This document shows positions 1 through 8,957 of a stretch of 64,000 bases of DNA, in pieces. Each line of letters opens with the position of its first letter. The stretch's first letter is position 1. The translations under genes were made by a program, and so were the position numbers. Below the pieces are notes generated by a model that was not told the DNA's origin, ran no database searches, and worked only from the letters and a program-made list of their open reading frames with translations. Source of the DNA: Escherichia coli DSM 30083 = JCM 1649 = ATCC 11775 (GTDB lineage: Bacteria; Pseudomonadota; Gammaproteobacteria; Enterobacterales; Enterobacteriaceae); assembly GCF_003697165.2 (NCBI RefSeq), contig NZ_CP033092.2, positions 806,001 to 870,000 of the forward strand. The letters run 5' to 3'.

Positions 1-1
1 G

Positions 2-655
2 AATTCTTGTCTTATCGTTGATCAAGTTAATGAACCCTTGACGCCAATAAAGAGGATAGAATATGCACGTTTTTTGATTAGAGTAATTCAGAAACATCCA
101 CATATGAATTTTATTTTTAAAACTCGAAATCCTCTTATATCACCAGACTCAATTGTTTTTGATATTAAGGAATACATTGAACGCTTCGATTTGAAAAATA
201 TAACATTTAGCGATGATAATATTGATTCTTTAATTTCTAAAGTTGAATATTGTATTACAATATCTTCTTCGGTCGCAATATATTGTCTGGCTAATAAAAT
301 TAAGGTTTATTTAATAAATGGATTTAATCATACTTGCAATGGACAATGTTATTTTTCAAGATCTGGACTTATTGTTGACTATAATAAGTTTAATTTTAAA
401 CACATTCCACGTATTAAAAAAAAATGGATGGAGGAGAACTTTTATTACTCTAGGGATATTCAACATAAGATTTTGAATGATATTTTAAAAATGCCGCCAA
501 ATGTTAATGTTAGGACTTTTGGAATTAAAAGATCTACATTGATTATATTGTTTTTGATCTTTTTTAATTTCTTTTTCTCATTAGGACCAAAAAAAATAAA
601 AACATTGAAAAAAATCCATAAAGTTTTATTAAGGTATAAGAAAGATGATATTTGA
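2..655 (+). CDS. neuE: NeuE-type K1 capsule protein, 5' truncated by window edge
   Basis: This is the C-terminal part of a protein encoded directly upstream of neuS; the frame is open back to base 2, so the start lies outside the window. In the K1 cluster the gene before neuS is neuE, a membrane-associated protein needed for initiation or assembly of polysialic acid whose exact reaction is unsettled. The visible part has a sugar-transferase-like C-terminal lobe (the stretch ITISSSVAIYCLANK resembles the SSS motif of capsule transferases). It ends in a strongly hydrophobic segment (LIILFLIFFNFFFSLG) and a basic tail, which suggests membrane anchoring. It overlaps the neuS start by 11 bases, so translation is probably coupled. 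The base composition is very AT-rich, unlike the neighbouring kps genes, as expected for a horizontally exchanged serotype region. The name rests on position plus similarity to what I recall of K1. Confidence 0.75.
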   Translation, partial: NSCLIVDQVNEPLTPIKRIEYARFLIRVIQKHPHMNFIFKTRNPLISPDSIVFDIKEYIERFDLKNITFSDDNIDSLISKVEYCITISSSVAIYCLANKIKVYLINGFNHTCNGQCYFSRSGLIVDYNKFNFKHIPRIKKKWMEENFYYSRDIQHKILNDILKMPPNVNVRTFGIKRSTLIILFLIFFNFFFSLGPKKIKTLKKIHKVLLRYKKDDI

Positions 656-1874
656 TGCTAGTTTAAAGAAGTTGAGGAAATTATTTGTAAATCCAATTGG
701 GTTTTTCCGTGACTCATGGTTTTTTAATTCTAAAAACAAGGCTGAAGAGCTACTATCACCGTTAAAAATAAAAAGTAAAAATATTTTTATAATTAGTAAC
801 CTGGGGCAATTAAAAAAAGCTGAGTCATTTGTACAAAAATTTAGCAAGAGAAGTAACTATCTTATTGTTTTGGCAACTGAAAAAAATACTGAGATGCCAA
901 AAATTATTGTTGAACAAATAAATAATAAATTATTTTCTTCATACAAGGTACTATTCATTCCAACTTTCCCAAATGTTTTTTCACTTAAAAAGGTTATATG
1001 GTTTTATAACGTATATAATTATTTAGTTTTAAATTCAAAAGCTAAAGATGCTTATTTTATGAGCTATGCGCAACATTATGCAATCTTCGTATATTTGTTC
1101 AAAAAAAATAATATAAGATGTTCATTAATTGAAGAGGGGACAGGGACTTATAAAACCGAAAAAGAAAACCCAGTAGTAAATATTAATTTTTATTCAGAGA
1201 TTATTAATTCAATTATCTTGTTCCATTATCCAGATTTGAAATTTGAAAATGTATACGGTACATATCCAATTTTGCTTAAGAAAAAATTTAATGCGCAAAA
1301 ATTTGTTGAGTTTAAAGGTGCTCCATCAGTTAAATCATCAACCAGAATAGATAATGTTATCCATAAATATTCTATAACTAGAGATGATATAATATATGCA
1401 AATCAAAAGTATTTGATTGAACATACATTATTTGCGGATTCGTTAATTTCTATCTTACTTAGAATAGATAAGCCTGATAATGCAAGAATATTTATAAAAC
1501 CTCACCCTAAAGAGCCTAAAAAAAATATTAATGCAATTCAAAAGGCAATAAAAAAGGCAAAATGTCGTGACATAATTCTTATAACAGAGCCAGACTTTTT
1601 AATAGAGCCGGTAATAAAAAAAGCAAAAATAAAACACTTAATTGGATTAACATCATCTTCTTTGGTATATGCACCTTTAGTTTCTAAAAGATGTCAGTCT
1701 TATTCAATAGCGCCTCTTATGATAAAGTTGTGTGATAATGATAAATCCCAAAAAGGGATTAATACGCTGCGTCTCCATTTCGATATTTTAAAGAATTTTG
1801 ATAATGTTAAAATATTATCGGATGATATAACATCTCCCTCTTTGCACGATAAAAGGATTTTCTTGGGGGAGTAA
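645..1874 (+). CDS. neuS: Polysialyltransferase of the K1 capsule (NeuS)
   Basis: It elongates the alpha-2,8-linked polysialic acid chain from CMP-sialic acid at the cytoplasmic face of the inner membrane. It has 409 residues, the usual length for E. coli NeuS. The bacterial sialyltransferase motifs are present: an acidic EEG motif at about residues 163-165 (catalytic base region), the HP motif (KPHPKEP, about 285-291) that binds CMP, and the S/T motif (TSSSLVYAP, about 336-344). The ATG at 645 is chosen because it overlaps the end of neuE and starts the familiar N-terminus MIFDASLKKLRK. The gene is very AT-rich. It converges on kpsS with a 149-base gap. The closely related K92 enzyme shares most of this sequence, so K1 rather than K92 is likely but should be confirmed with the rest of the cluster. 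Confidence 0.88.
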   Translation: MIFDASLKKLRKLFVNPIGFFRDSWFFNSKNKAEELLSPLKIKSKNIFIISNLGQLKKAESFVQKFSKRSNYLIVLATEKNTEMPKIIVEQINNKLFSSYKVLFIPTFPNVFSLKKVIWFYNVYNYLVLNSKAKDAYFMSYAQHYAIFVYLFKKNNIRCSLIEEGTGTYKTEKENPVVNINFYSEIINSIILFHYPDLKFENVYGTYPILLKKKFNAQKFVEFKGAPSVKSSTRIDNVIHKYSITRDDIIYANQKYLIEHTLFADSLISILLRIDKPDNARIFIKPHPKEPKKNINAIQKAIKKAKCRDIILITEPDFLIEPVIKKAKIKHLIGLTSSSLVYAPLVSKRCQSYSIAPLMIKLCDNDKSQKGINTLRLHFDILKNFDNVKILSDDITSPSLHDKRIFLGE

Positions 1875-2023
1875 TAAAAGCTACATTTTATATTCTATTA
1901 CAGTACCAGTCGTAAAATTAAATCTTAAAGTAGTATGTTTTATTACCTTTATGTTACTTTTCTTTGAAGAGGATGGAAATGATTTTTTGGCTACTTAAAA
2001 TTCAAAAGATATTGACTTGAAAT
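1875..2023. other. Convergent gap between capsule regions 2 and 1
   Basis: This AT-rich spacer separates the stop of neuS from the stop of kpsS. It contains no obvious GC-rich hairpin followed by a T-run, so I see no convincing intrinsic terminator. It is the junction where the variable serotype region meets the conserved region 1, and base composition changes sharply here. Confidence 0.6.
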
Positions 2024-3229
2024 TTAATATATATTATGTTGGCAGTTTGTTGTGTTCCCCCCATAATAAACCCAATTAACCTGCGTCTTCATCAATAAAT
2101 ACCCCCGAAACTTCTTAAACAGTTTCATATCCGGTTTAAAATCGGCCTGCCAGAACTGGTGCAAATGCCCTTGATACGTCAAGCCCTTGATGTCGTACAG
2201 GGCATTGCCCATCACTTTGAGTGGTTTGTTATGAATCAGTGCAGAGATCCCCGCCGTACTGTTAATCGTCACCACCGCTTTTGCGTGGCGTAATAGTTCC
2301 GGCATCGGGAGATCGTGCACATAAATGACGCGCTCACTTAAGCCATATTCCTTACTTAACCGCTTAATTAATGGTCGATAGAGTCTGTGACCACGATCCA
2401 TCGGATGATGTTTGATCACCAAATAACTTTCTTTCGGCGCTTTACGTGAAAATGAGTACATGACTTCATTAATATAGTCACGCACATCGTTATAATTGCT
2501 GTGGTTACGAATCTGGCTATCGTTATATACCTGCAAAACGGCAAGATAATAACGCTGGTCCAACTCGTTCATTAACCTCGGTAATACCTTACGCTGTGTT
2601 ACCTTGTAAAGTTGCTTGCGCCAGTATGCACGAACCCAGCAACGTGCTTCATACCAGGGGGAAAACGATTTATGGTGGCGGTAGCGAGGGAACTCATGGC
2701 GGTAATGCCAGCCCATCAGGTAATACCACATCGCATGACCTATACGTTTCATCGTTGAAGGTTTTAAGTTCTCAACGTGCGGCGTAGGCATATCTGGTAA
2801 CTTACGATAAAAATCCGGATCGCGCGGTAGCGATGAATATGCGTTCACTCCGTCTTCTTCAACGGTAATAAATTGCGGGCGTAAATATCCTTCCTCAAAT
2901 GCCAGAAAGCGGATCCCTTTCGACTTTGCCCAGCGTTTTGCTTCTTTGTGCAATGGGCGGCAGTCACCAAAGCAGAGGATGGTATCAAAGTCATATTGCC
3001 GATGGAGATCCCGTAACCATCCGGGAAACTCTTTCGGCGTTTGGTAGTAAGCCAGGTATTGTCGATGACGGCAGTAAAAACGATCCCCACCGTTGAATAC
3101 AACATTCACAGCGTTACGGCCTAATGACTCTAACCATTCGGCGACGTCATTGAAAAAAGGTCCCATCGGCCCCTGCAATAGCAGATATTTTTTACCGGAT
3201 AATAAAACGGTTAGTGCATTACCTTGCAT
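2024..3229 (-). CDS. kpsS: Beta-Kdo transferase KpsS (first Kdo on the capsule lipid anchor)
   Basis: KpsS adds the first beta-Kdo residue to (lyso)phosphatidylglycerol, starting the poly-Kdo linker that anchors group 2 capsules. It works at the inner membrane with KpsC. Of 401 residues, the acidic motif FEEGYLRPQF lies near residue 112 and the nucleotide-binding half holds KHHPMDRG and INSTAGISAL, motifs shared with other capsule Kdo transferases. The extreme C-terminus (after about residue 380) differs from the K5 protein as I remember it, and it lies exactly at the junction with the serotype region, so it may have been remodelled by recombination. It is the last gene of the kpsFEDUCS operon, 34 bases after kpsC. 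Confidence 0.92.
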   Translation of the reverse strand: MQGNALTVLLSGKKYLLLQGPMGPFFNDVAEWLESLGRNAVNVVFNGGDRFYCRHRQYLAYYQTPKEFPGWLRDLHRQYDFDTILCFGDCRPLHKEAKRWAKSKGIRFLAFEEGYLRPQFITVEEDGVNAYSSLPRDPDFYRKLPDMPTPHVENLKPSTMKRIGHAMWYYLMGWHYRHEFPRYRHHKSFSPWYEARCWVRAYWRKQLYKVTQRKVLPRLMNELDQRYYLAVLQVYNDSQIRNHSNYNDVRDYINEVMYSFSRKAPKESYLVIKHHPMDRGHRLYRPLIKRLSKEYGLSERVIYVHDLPMPELLRHAKAVVTINSTAGISALIHNKPLKVMGNALYDIKGLTYQGHLHQFWQADFKPDMKLFKKFRGYLLMKTQVNWVYYGGNTTNCQHNIY

Positions 3230-3263
3230 AAATAATTTGCGTAATAGTCAACTATGAAATTGT

Positions 3264-5291
3264 TTAGCCAAATCTGACCTTACAGAACATAATTAATTTG
3301 CGGTAATAACGTATTACTCGCCCCGCTTTTTTTCGGGTAATAAACATCGGCTTGCGCGGTGTCTGGATCAAATATTCCGCCGCCTCTTCAACCGTAATAG
3401 GTTGTAGCCGTGTTGGGTGGATATAGGTTGGATAAACAATCAGCGCCTGATAGATCAAATCCGCTAACGTTAATTTTCGCTCGCGACGCGGGCAACGATG
3501 TTCATCGACGGTTAAACCCCAACCGGCATAGAAGGGCAGGCCGTAACAATGTACGTGCTTGCCATGTAATAACGCTTCAAACCCCGACAGCGACGTCATG
3601 GTATGCACTTCATCTGCGCGCTGAATGCATTGAATAATATCGGCGTCCAGTGCCTGATAATCAGCGAGTTCAGCAGTCAGTTCTGCCGGAATATCGCCCT
3701 TGCGATTCCCCACCAGTACATCCGGGTGCGGTTTATAAACAATGTAGGCGTGCGGATTACGCTCGCGTACTGTGCGTAATAACTCAAGGTTGCTCTTAAT
3801 CGAGACTGTGCCTGTTTTAATAGAGGCATCGTCCTCTACCTGACCCGGCACCAGGATAACTTTTTTATCTTTGGCTTTGGCTGGTAGAGAGAAATCGGCT
3901 CCCAGGTTGTACTTGCTCAGTTTACTTTCAACCAGTCGCTGGCGTAATTTTTCAGCTCGCATCTGCTGCGCCAGCGTTAGCTGGCTATGATTAAGCAGCA
4001 CTTCCAGGTCGCTGGGGCGCGTGGCGTCATAGTAGATCCCGCGTTTATCCAGTACCAACGATAGCGGCGGCAGCAGGTCAGAGCCAAGTCCGGATGAACG
4101 CAGAAAACCATCTTCCATTCGCCATAATGGCAGTGATTTTCGCTGCGCTTCGGCTCGCCATTGCTGTTCCCCCTTTACACCCCATACCACGCAGGCGCTC
4201 GCCGCAGTACAGCGACGTGAAAAACTCAGCCGGTTTGTTGGCGTTCGTAAGAAGGGTTTCAGGATCGCCGACTTCCACAGCGTTAAGCCTGGCGCCCATA
4301 AATAACCATTACGCTGTTGCAGATGTCGACGTTGTAATTGCAGCCATTGCAGCACGGTAAATAGATCGCTTACTTCTCCCGTTTGCGGATCGATATAGCG
4401 ACAGTAACGCAGGTATGCAGCGGCAAAAAGTTCCTCCAGCGTGGCAGAACCGCGTCGGGCAGATAACAAAGCGGACTGCGGATGGCGATCGTCGGTTAAG
4501 CCCCAGCTTGCATACCAGGGCTGGCCGAAACATGTTACTGGTTTTCCTGCCAGCAAGGCTTCAAAGCCGTATTGGGAGGTCACGACGTAAACCCGGGAAA
4601 CGTGTCGCAACAGCGACTGCGGGCTGACATTCTCGGCAATTAAACGTACTCGTTGCGTGGCGCGCAGATCGGCGAAATAACCTGTTTTCTTTCCTTCCAG
4701 TACATCTGGGTGCACCTTCACCCAAATTTCGGCTTGAGGATTTTCCGCCATCGCGGCTTCCAGCATGGCAGCAAACTCATGCGGGCCAGCATTGCCATAC
4801 GTCACTGACATATCATTAAATGTCTGATCGACAACCAGAACGATGTTTGTACGTTCTGACTCATCAGCCACAAACGCAGGCGCCAGATTATATTTCGACA
4901 TATCCCCGGTCACGATGGTGTGCATCGCTTCTCTGGCCTGGCTTATCAGAGCTGTATTTCCGGCTTTATCCTGTACCAGTTTCTCCAGCGCCGAAGGCTT
5001 GCTGGCATCGTAGTAAATGCCACAATCATCCACCACCAGAGAAAGCGGCGGCTCGCCATTGACGCCAAGATCCAGCGAACGCACAAATCCATCTTCCAGA
5101 CGAATGACGGGTTTTCCCGCTGCTTTGGCGATGGCGACTGGTTTCGCCGCGCTGGGACGATGTCCCCACACGGCGATAGCATTAACTTCTTGCGGAACAG
5201 GGCGCAGCAGAGAAAGTTTCTGGCACGGTTGCGCCAGAAATTTCTCCAGATGCGGAATACGCCAGATGCCAGGCGAGTAAATGCCAATCAT
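3264..5291 (-). CDS. kpsC: Dual-domain beta-Kdo transferase KpsC
   Basis: KpsC extends the poly-Kdo linker on the glycolipid started by KpsS, using CMP-Kdo, in the cytoplasm at the inner membrane. The 675-residue protein is a visible internal duplication. The N-terminal half carries RLEDGFVRS and GIYYDASKPS, and the C-terminal half carries RMEDGFLRS and GIYYDATRPS, each followed by an H-P nucleotide-binding motif (KVHPDVLEGK, then KPHPDVLVGN) and a late (T)SLSGFEALL or SQYGFEALL element. The family is known to have two active sites making alternating linkages. Its ATG overlaps the kpsU stop by 4 bases (5288-5291), indicating coupling. Confidence 0.94.
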   Translation of the reverse strand: MIGIYSPGIWRIPHLEKFLAQPCQKLSLLRPVPQEVNAIAVWGHRPSAAKPVAIAKAAGKPVIRLEDGFVRSLDLGVNGEPPLSLVVDDCGIYYDASKPSALEKLVQDKAGNTALISQAREAMHTIVTGDMSKYNLAPAFVADESERTNIVLVVDQTFNDMSVTYGNAGPHEFAAMLEAAMAENPQAEIWVKVHPDVLEGKKTGYFADLRATQRVRLIAENVSPQSLLRHVSRVYVVTSQYGFEALLAGKPVTCFGQPWYASWGLTDDRHPQSALLSARRGSATLEELFAAAYLRYCRYIDPQTGEVSDLFTVLQWLQLQRRHLQQRNGYLWAPGLTLWKSAILKPFLRTPTNRLSFSRRCTAASACVVWGVKGEQQWRAEAQRKSLPLWRMEDGFLRSSGLGSDLLPPLSLVLDKRGIYYDATRPSDLEVLLNHSQLTLAQQMRAEKLRQRLVESKLSKYNLGADFSLPAKAKDKKVILVPGQVEDDASIKTGTVSIKSNLELLRTVRERNPHAYIVYKPHPDVLVGNRKGDIPAELTAELADYQALDADIIQCIQRADEVHTMTSLSGFEALLHGKHVHCYGLPFYAGWGLTVDEHRCPRRERKLTLADLIYQALIVYPTYIHPTRLQPITVEEAAEYLIQTPRKPMFITRKKAGRVIRYYRKLIMFCKVRFG

Positions 5292-6028
5292 GCGTTTTCA
5301 GCCAGTTCCTGTGCCATCAGGGCGCGCACTTTTTCCAGGCATGCTGGGGTGTCGACGCCCGGACCGGTTGCGGCAACCTCAAATGTGCGGATGTTGATCC
5401 CTGCGCTCATCAACCGCAGCTGCTCCAGTGATTCTGCCTGCTCTGGCATGGACTCTGGTAACTGGCTGTAGTTTTGCAGCACATCGCGACGATAAGCGTA
5501 AATACCGACGTGTTTCAGGTAGCGCGCTTTTTCAGCATTTCGCGGATACGGAATAGGCGAACGGCTGAAATAAAGCGCATCCTGGTGGGTATTTACCACC
5601 ACTTTTACCGTGCTTGGCTCGGTCGCTTCTTCGGCAGAAATCGCGTGGCATAGCGTTGCCACTGGCAACGCGGGGTCATCACGCATTCCTTGTAACAGCG
5701 TATCTACATCCCGCGGGCGAATCATTGGTTCGTCGCCCTGCAGGTTAATGTAGATATCTGCCTCGACTTTATGCATCACCTCGACCAGCCGATCGGTGCC
5801 GGATTCATGATCGTTGCGCGTCATGATGGCTTTCCCGCCAAATGCCTGCACGGCCTTTTCAACACGCTGATCGTCTGTTGCCACCCAAACTTCCGCAACG
5901 CCCGCCACCTGTAACGCACGCTCGTAAACATGCTGGATCATCGGTTTACCAACAATATCGAGCAGTGGCTTACCCGGCAGGCGCGATGAGCCATAACGAG
6001 CCGGAATGACAATAACTGCTTTGCTCAT
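5288..6028 (-). CDS. kpsU: CMP-Kdo synthetase, capsule-specific (KpsU)
   Basis: It couples Kdo to CTP to give CMP-Kdo, the donor for KpsS and KpsC. It is a paralogue of the lipopolysaccharide enzyme KdsB. Of 246 residues, the nucleotidyltransferase signature is at the N-terminus (IPARYGSSRLPGKPL, residues 7-21), with VATDD at about 50 and the metal-binding stretch NLQGDEP at about 95. It lies 9 bases downstream of kpsD and overlaps kpsC by 4 bases. Start ATG is at 6028, with an upstream GGAG-type ribosome-binding site. Confidence 0.95.
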   Translation of the reverse strand: MSKAVIVIPARYGSSRLPGKPLLDIVGKPMIQHVYERALQVAGVAEVWVATDDQRVEKAVQAFGGKAIMTRNDHESGTDRLVEVMHKVEADIYINLQGDEPMIRPRDVDTLLQGMRDDPALPVATLCHAISAEEATEPSTVKVVVNTHQDALYFSRSPIPYPRNAEKARYLKHVGIYAYRRDVLQNYSQLPESMPEQAESLEQLRLMSAGINIRTFEVAATGPGVDTPACLEKVRALMAQELAENA

Positions 6029-6037
6029 TTCAACTCC

Positions 6038-7717
6038 TTACAAAGACAGAATCACTTTTGCACCCACCGCCAGCTGATAGAGGATGGTGGAAATACCACG
6101 GGTAACTTCAATGTTTTTCGATTCATATTTCGGCAGAACCATAATCTCATCGCCCGGTTTGAGTGAATCCACATCTTCTGCGTTGACGGCAGCACCGTTC
6201 TGACGAATGACGATAATTCTGGCGTTACCCGATTTCTGCGTCAGGCCACCACATTTCTCGATGTAATCCTCGGTGGTCATACCCTTCTGCCAGCTCACCG
6301 CGTTCGGGAACAGCACTTCGCCATGAACCATAACCAGCGATGTTTTCTCCGGAATATTGATGACGTCGCCATCTTCAAGCAGAACAGAATCAATATTGGA
6401 TTCGTTGAGGATCACTTCACCTTTCGGAACTACGGTGCGTGCTTTCGCCACAAAGCGGCTGATCAGTTGCGCTTCCTGCATTCGCAGGCTGGCTTCTTCT
6501 TTGGTGGAGGACTGGGCAGAAAGTGATGCTTCCTCCAGTTTTTGCAGCGAGAGATTCAGCATCTCTTTCTGACGCTGAGCTACTGATGGGCGATAAAGCT
6601 GAACCGCGTTCATCTGCGACATGCTGTTCGGGCGGACTTTTTCCAGAACCGCACGCATAGTGGAACCATAAGGCAGTACCATGGCATGTTCACCGGAGTG
6701 TGCGCCTTCAACCCGCACCTGAATGGTGCCGGCATAGCGGTCAGTGCTCACGATTAAGGTATCGCCATTTTGCAACATACGGCCTGGCGCAGAACTGATC
6801 GGATAGTATTCGCTGCGTTTTTGCAGCCCCTGTTTACGCATAATCGTAATGTGAGTCGCGCCAGGCTTAGGGCGCGCCCAGCTCAACGCTTCCGTTACGG
6901 GAATGCTGCTTTCGCGGAACTCAAAGTCGTAGCTGTTAAAGACATCGCCCTGAACGCTGAAAGTATGCTGACGCGGCCCGACGATGATGGTGTCACCATC
7001 GGCGAACTGCGAAAGCCCCAGTTTGCCGTTCAGCAGGAAGTCGTACAGGTTGACGTTGGAGCGCACGCGGTTACCGCGCTTGACCACAATATCAACGTAA
7101 CTTCCGCGCTCTGGATCAACGCCGCCAGCCTTGATCAGATAATTGAGTAACGAATCAGACGTCACACCGCCATACAGACCAGGATTACGCACAAATCCGG
7201 TCACGTACACTTTTACTGGCTGCGCCTGTAATAAGGAGGCGTAGACGTTGACGTTGGACTGGTATACTTCCTTCACTTTGGATGTGACCAGGGCATTTAG
7301 CTGACTATTACTGACGCCAGCAACTTTCACCGGACCAACGTTCGGCAGGAAAATATTACCTTTGGGATCAACCTGTAACGCACCATCAAAGGTGAACGCA
7401 CCCCACAAGCGAACCTGAATGCTATCACCCGGATTCAGAATATAGTCAGGGTTGAATCCTACCGTCGCACCGCTATCCGCGCTGGTGCCGTTGAAAAGTT
7501 GAGCACCAAACATACGGCTCATTACCACCGGCGGTGAGGGCGGCGGGGTATTGTCGAAGCCGCTCATGTTTTGCGTATCCGACTGTTGCCCGTTCAGAAT
7601 ACCGGTAAGCGGCGCGGCTCCTGTAAGGTTTGGGTCAGCGTTAATATCAATGGCCGCGCTGGCCTGCGCCGCGTGACAGGCGGCAATCAGTAAAATTGAT
7701 TTAAATAATTTCATCAC
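6038..7717 (-). CDS. kpsD: Outer-membrane polysaccharide export protein KpsD
   Basis: KpsD is the OPX-family component that carries group 2 capsular polysaccharide from the periplasm through the outer membrane, partnered with KpsE and the KpsMT ABC transporter. It is 559 residues long with an N-terminal signal peptide (MMKLFKSILLIAACHAAQASA). It has a polysaccharide export domain near residues 85-175 (NPGDSIQVRLWG, then FLPNVGPVKVAG) and later SLBB-type repeats (VEGAHSGEHAM, VHGEVLFPNAVSW). It is placed in the kpsFEDUCS operon 20 bases after kpsE. The ATG at 7717 is followed by a second ATG; either could serve as the start. Confidence 0.95.
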   Translation of the reverse strand: MMKLFKSILLIAACHAAQASAAIDINADPNLTGAAPLTGILNGQQSDTQNMSGFDNTPPPSPPVVMSRMFGAQLFNGTSADSGATVGFNPDYILNPGDSIQVRLWGAFTFDGALQVDPKGNIFLPNVGPVKVAGVSNSQLNALVTSKVKEVYQSNVNVYASLLQAQPVKVYVTGFVRNPGLYGGVTSDSLLNYLIKAGGVDPERGSYVDIVVKRGNRVRSNVNLYDFLLNGKLGLSQFADGDTIIVGPRQHTFSVQGDVFNSYDFEFRESSIPVTEALSWARPKPGATHITIMRKQGLQKRSEYYPISSAPGRMLQNGDTLIVSTDRYAGTIQVRVEGAHSGEHAMVLPYGSTMRAVLEKVRPNSMSQMNAVQLYRPSVAQRQKEMLNLSLQKLEEASLSAQSSTKEEASLRMQEAQLISRFVAKARTVVPKGEVILNESNIDSVLLEDGDVINIPEKTSLVMVHGEVLFPNAVSWQKGMTTEDYIEKCGGLTQKSGNARIIVIRQNGAAVNAEDVDSLKPGDEIMVLPKYESKNIEVTRGISTILYQLAVGAKVILSL

Positions 7718-7737
7718 AAACTCATTCAGCGACAGCG

Positions 7738-8886
7738 TTAGTCTCGGTGATCTTCAATAACAGCCAGCAACAGTTTCAGGGTGCCGAACAGCAGGCAGCA
7801 CACCAGTAACCAGCAGGCGATCAAATAAGGGATATTTGGAAAAGACGATTCCTGCGGCAACTGTGGCGAACTGATCACTGACAGCACCTTGAGCTTACGA
7901 GCCGCTTCTACACGGGTCTTTTCAATGGAGGTCAGGGTCAGTTTGTACAGCTCGGTGTTGAACTCTACTTTTGATTTGATTTCTTCAAAATCCACTGCCA
8001 TACGGTTTAGCTTGTCACCCTGTGGCGCAGTGATTTTGCTTTGTTCTTCATCGATTTGTGCCTGCAATGACTGAATCGCATTACGCGCACTCACTACTTG
8101 CGGGGCGTCCTCACGCAGATACGTCAGCAAGTTACGCAGATCCGCTTCCATCTGGATCTTCTGGCCCATCAGCGTATTGACTAACGTGCTCGCCGCCTGT
8201 GCCTGTGCCTGTGGATCCAGAACGTTGTTGTTGTCCTGATAAGAGAGCAATTCCGCTTTGCTGGCGTCCAGACGCTGGCGTGCCTTTTCCATCTCCGTTT
8301 CTGCAAAGGCAAGCTGGTCACGCGCGATGCGATGTGACATCTCATTGATAAAGCGCTCTGACTCTTTCAGCACGGTCTGGTTAAACTTAAGCGCAAACTC
8401 CGGGCTAAAGCCCTGCGTCTGAATATTCAGTAATCCGGTTTTATCGTCATACGAGACGTTGATACGGTCCTTGTAGTACTTCAGGAATCCTTCTGCGGTT
8501 TCATCCTTGCTAAGATGATTAAGAAAATCGAGCCCGCTGTGGCTAAATGCTTCACGAAAATTTAGTTGCTTATCCAGCGCCGCCAGCATATCCGGCGAGT
8601 TGATGTACTCTTTCAGATACAAAGCATCTTCTGCGGAACTGGGGTTAGAGGCACCCAGAAGCAGACCAAAATTCAGGCTGCCGCTGTTTAAATCATCCGA
8701 GCGTTTAATGGCGACTTTCGACTCGCTCATATAGCGAGGCTGGCTGAAGATAGCCAGATAGATCAGCAGCATCGCCATCGGTGCCAGAATGATGATTTTC
8801 GCCAGGTGTTTTTGGATATCTGCCAGTGAGATGGCAGACAGACGAGCACGCATCCAGGATACGGCAGACTTCACTTTTATCAACAT
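7738..8886 (-). CDS. kpsE: Capsule export inner-membrane protein KpsE
   Basis: KpsE is a polysaccharide co-polymerase-type protein that bridges the inner-membrane ABC transporter KpsMT and KpsD during capsule export. It has 382 residues, with a transmembrane segment at about 31-50 (IIILAPMAMLLIYLAIF) and another at the C-terminus (YLIACWLLVCCLLFGTLKLL). Between them lies a long periplasmic region with strong coiled-coil character (about 185-335, rich in E, K, Q, L). A PQ-rich stretch (SSPQLPQESSFPNIPY) precedes the second membrane helix, as is typical of this family. It is the second gene of the operon, 72 bases after kpsF. Confidence 0.95.
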   Translation of the reverse strand: MLIKVKSAVSWMRARLSAISLADIQKHLAKIIILAPMAMLLIYLAIFSQPRYMSESKVAIKRSDDLNSGSLNFGLLLGASNPSSAEDALYLKEYINSPDMLAALDKQLNFREAFSHSGLDFLNHLSKDETAEGFLKYYKDRINVSYDDKTGLLNIQTQGFSPEFALKFNQTVLKESERFINEMSHRIARDQLAFAETEMEKARQRLDASKAELLSYQDNNNVLDPQAQAQAASTLVNTLMGQKIQMEADLRNLLTYLREDAPQVVSARNAIQSLQAQIDEEQSKITAPQGDKLNRMAVDFEEIKSKVEFNTELYKLTLTSIEKTRVEAARKLKVLSVISSPQLPQESSFPNIPYLIACWLLVCCLLFGTLKLLLAVIEDHRD

Positions 8887-8957
8887 GTAACGATTATCAA
8901 AGTTTCAGTGGGGCGCAAACTCAATGAGAGACTAACCTCTCGAACCCCGTTGCTTAA

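Noticed and set aside
4920..5471. 183-codon frame on the + strand over the kpsC/kpsU junction
   Set aside because: It is antisense to two well-recognised genes in their coding frames; composition is that of a shadow frame.
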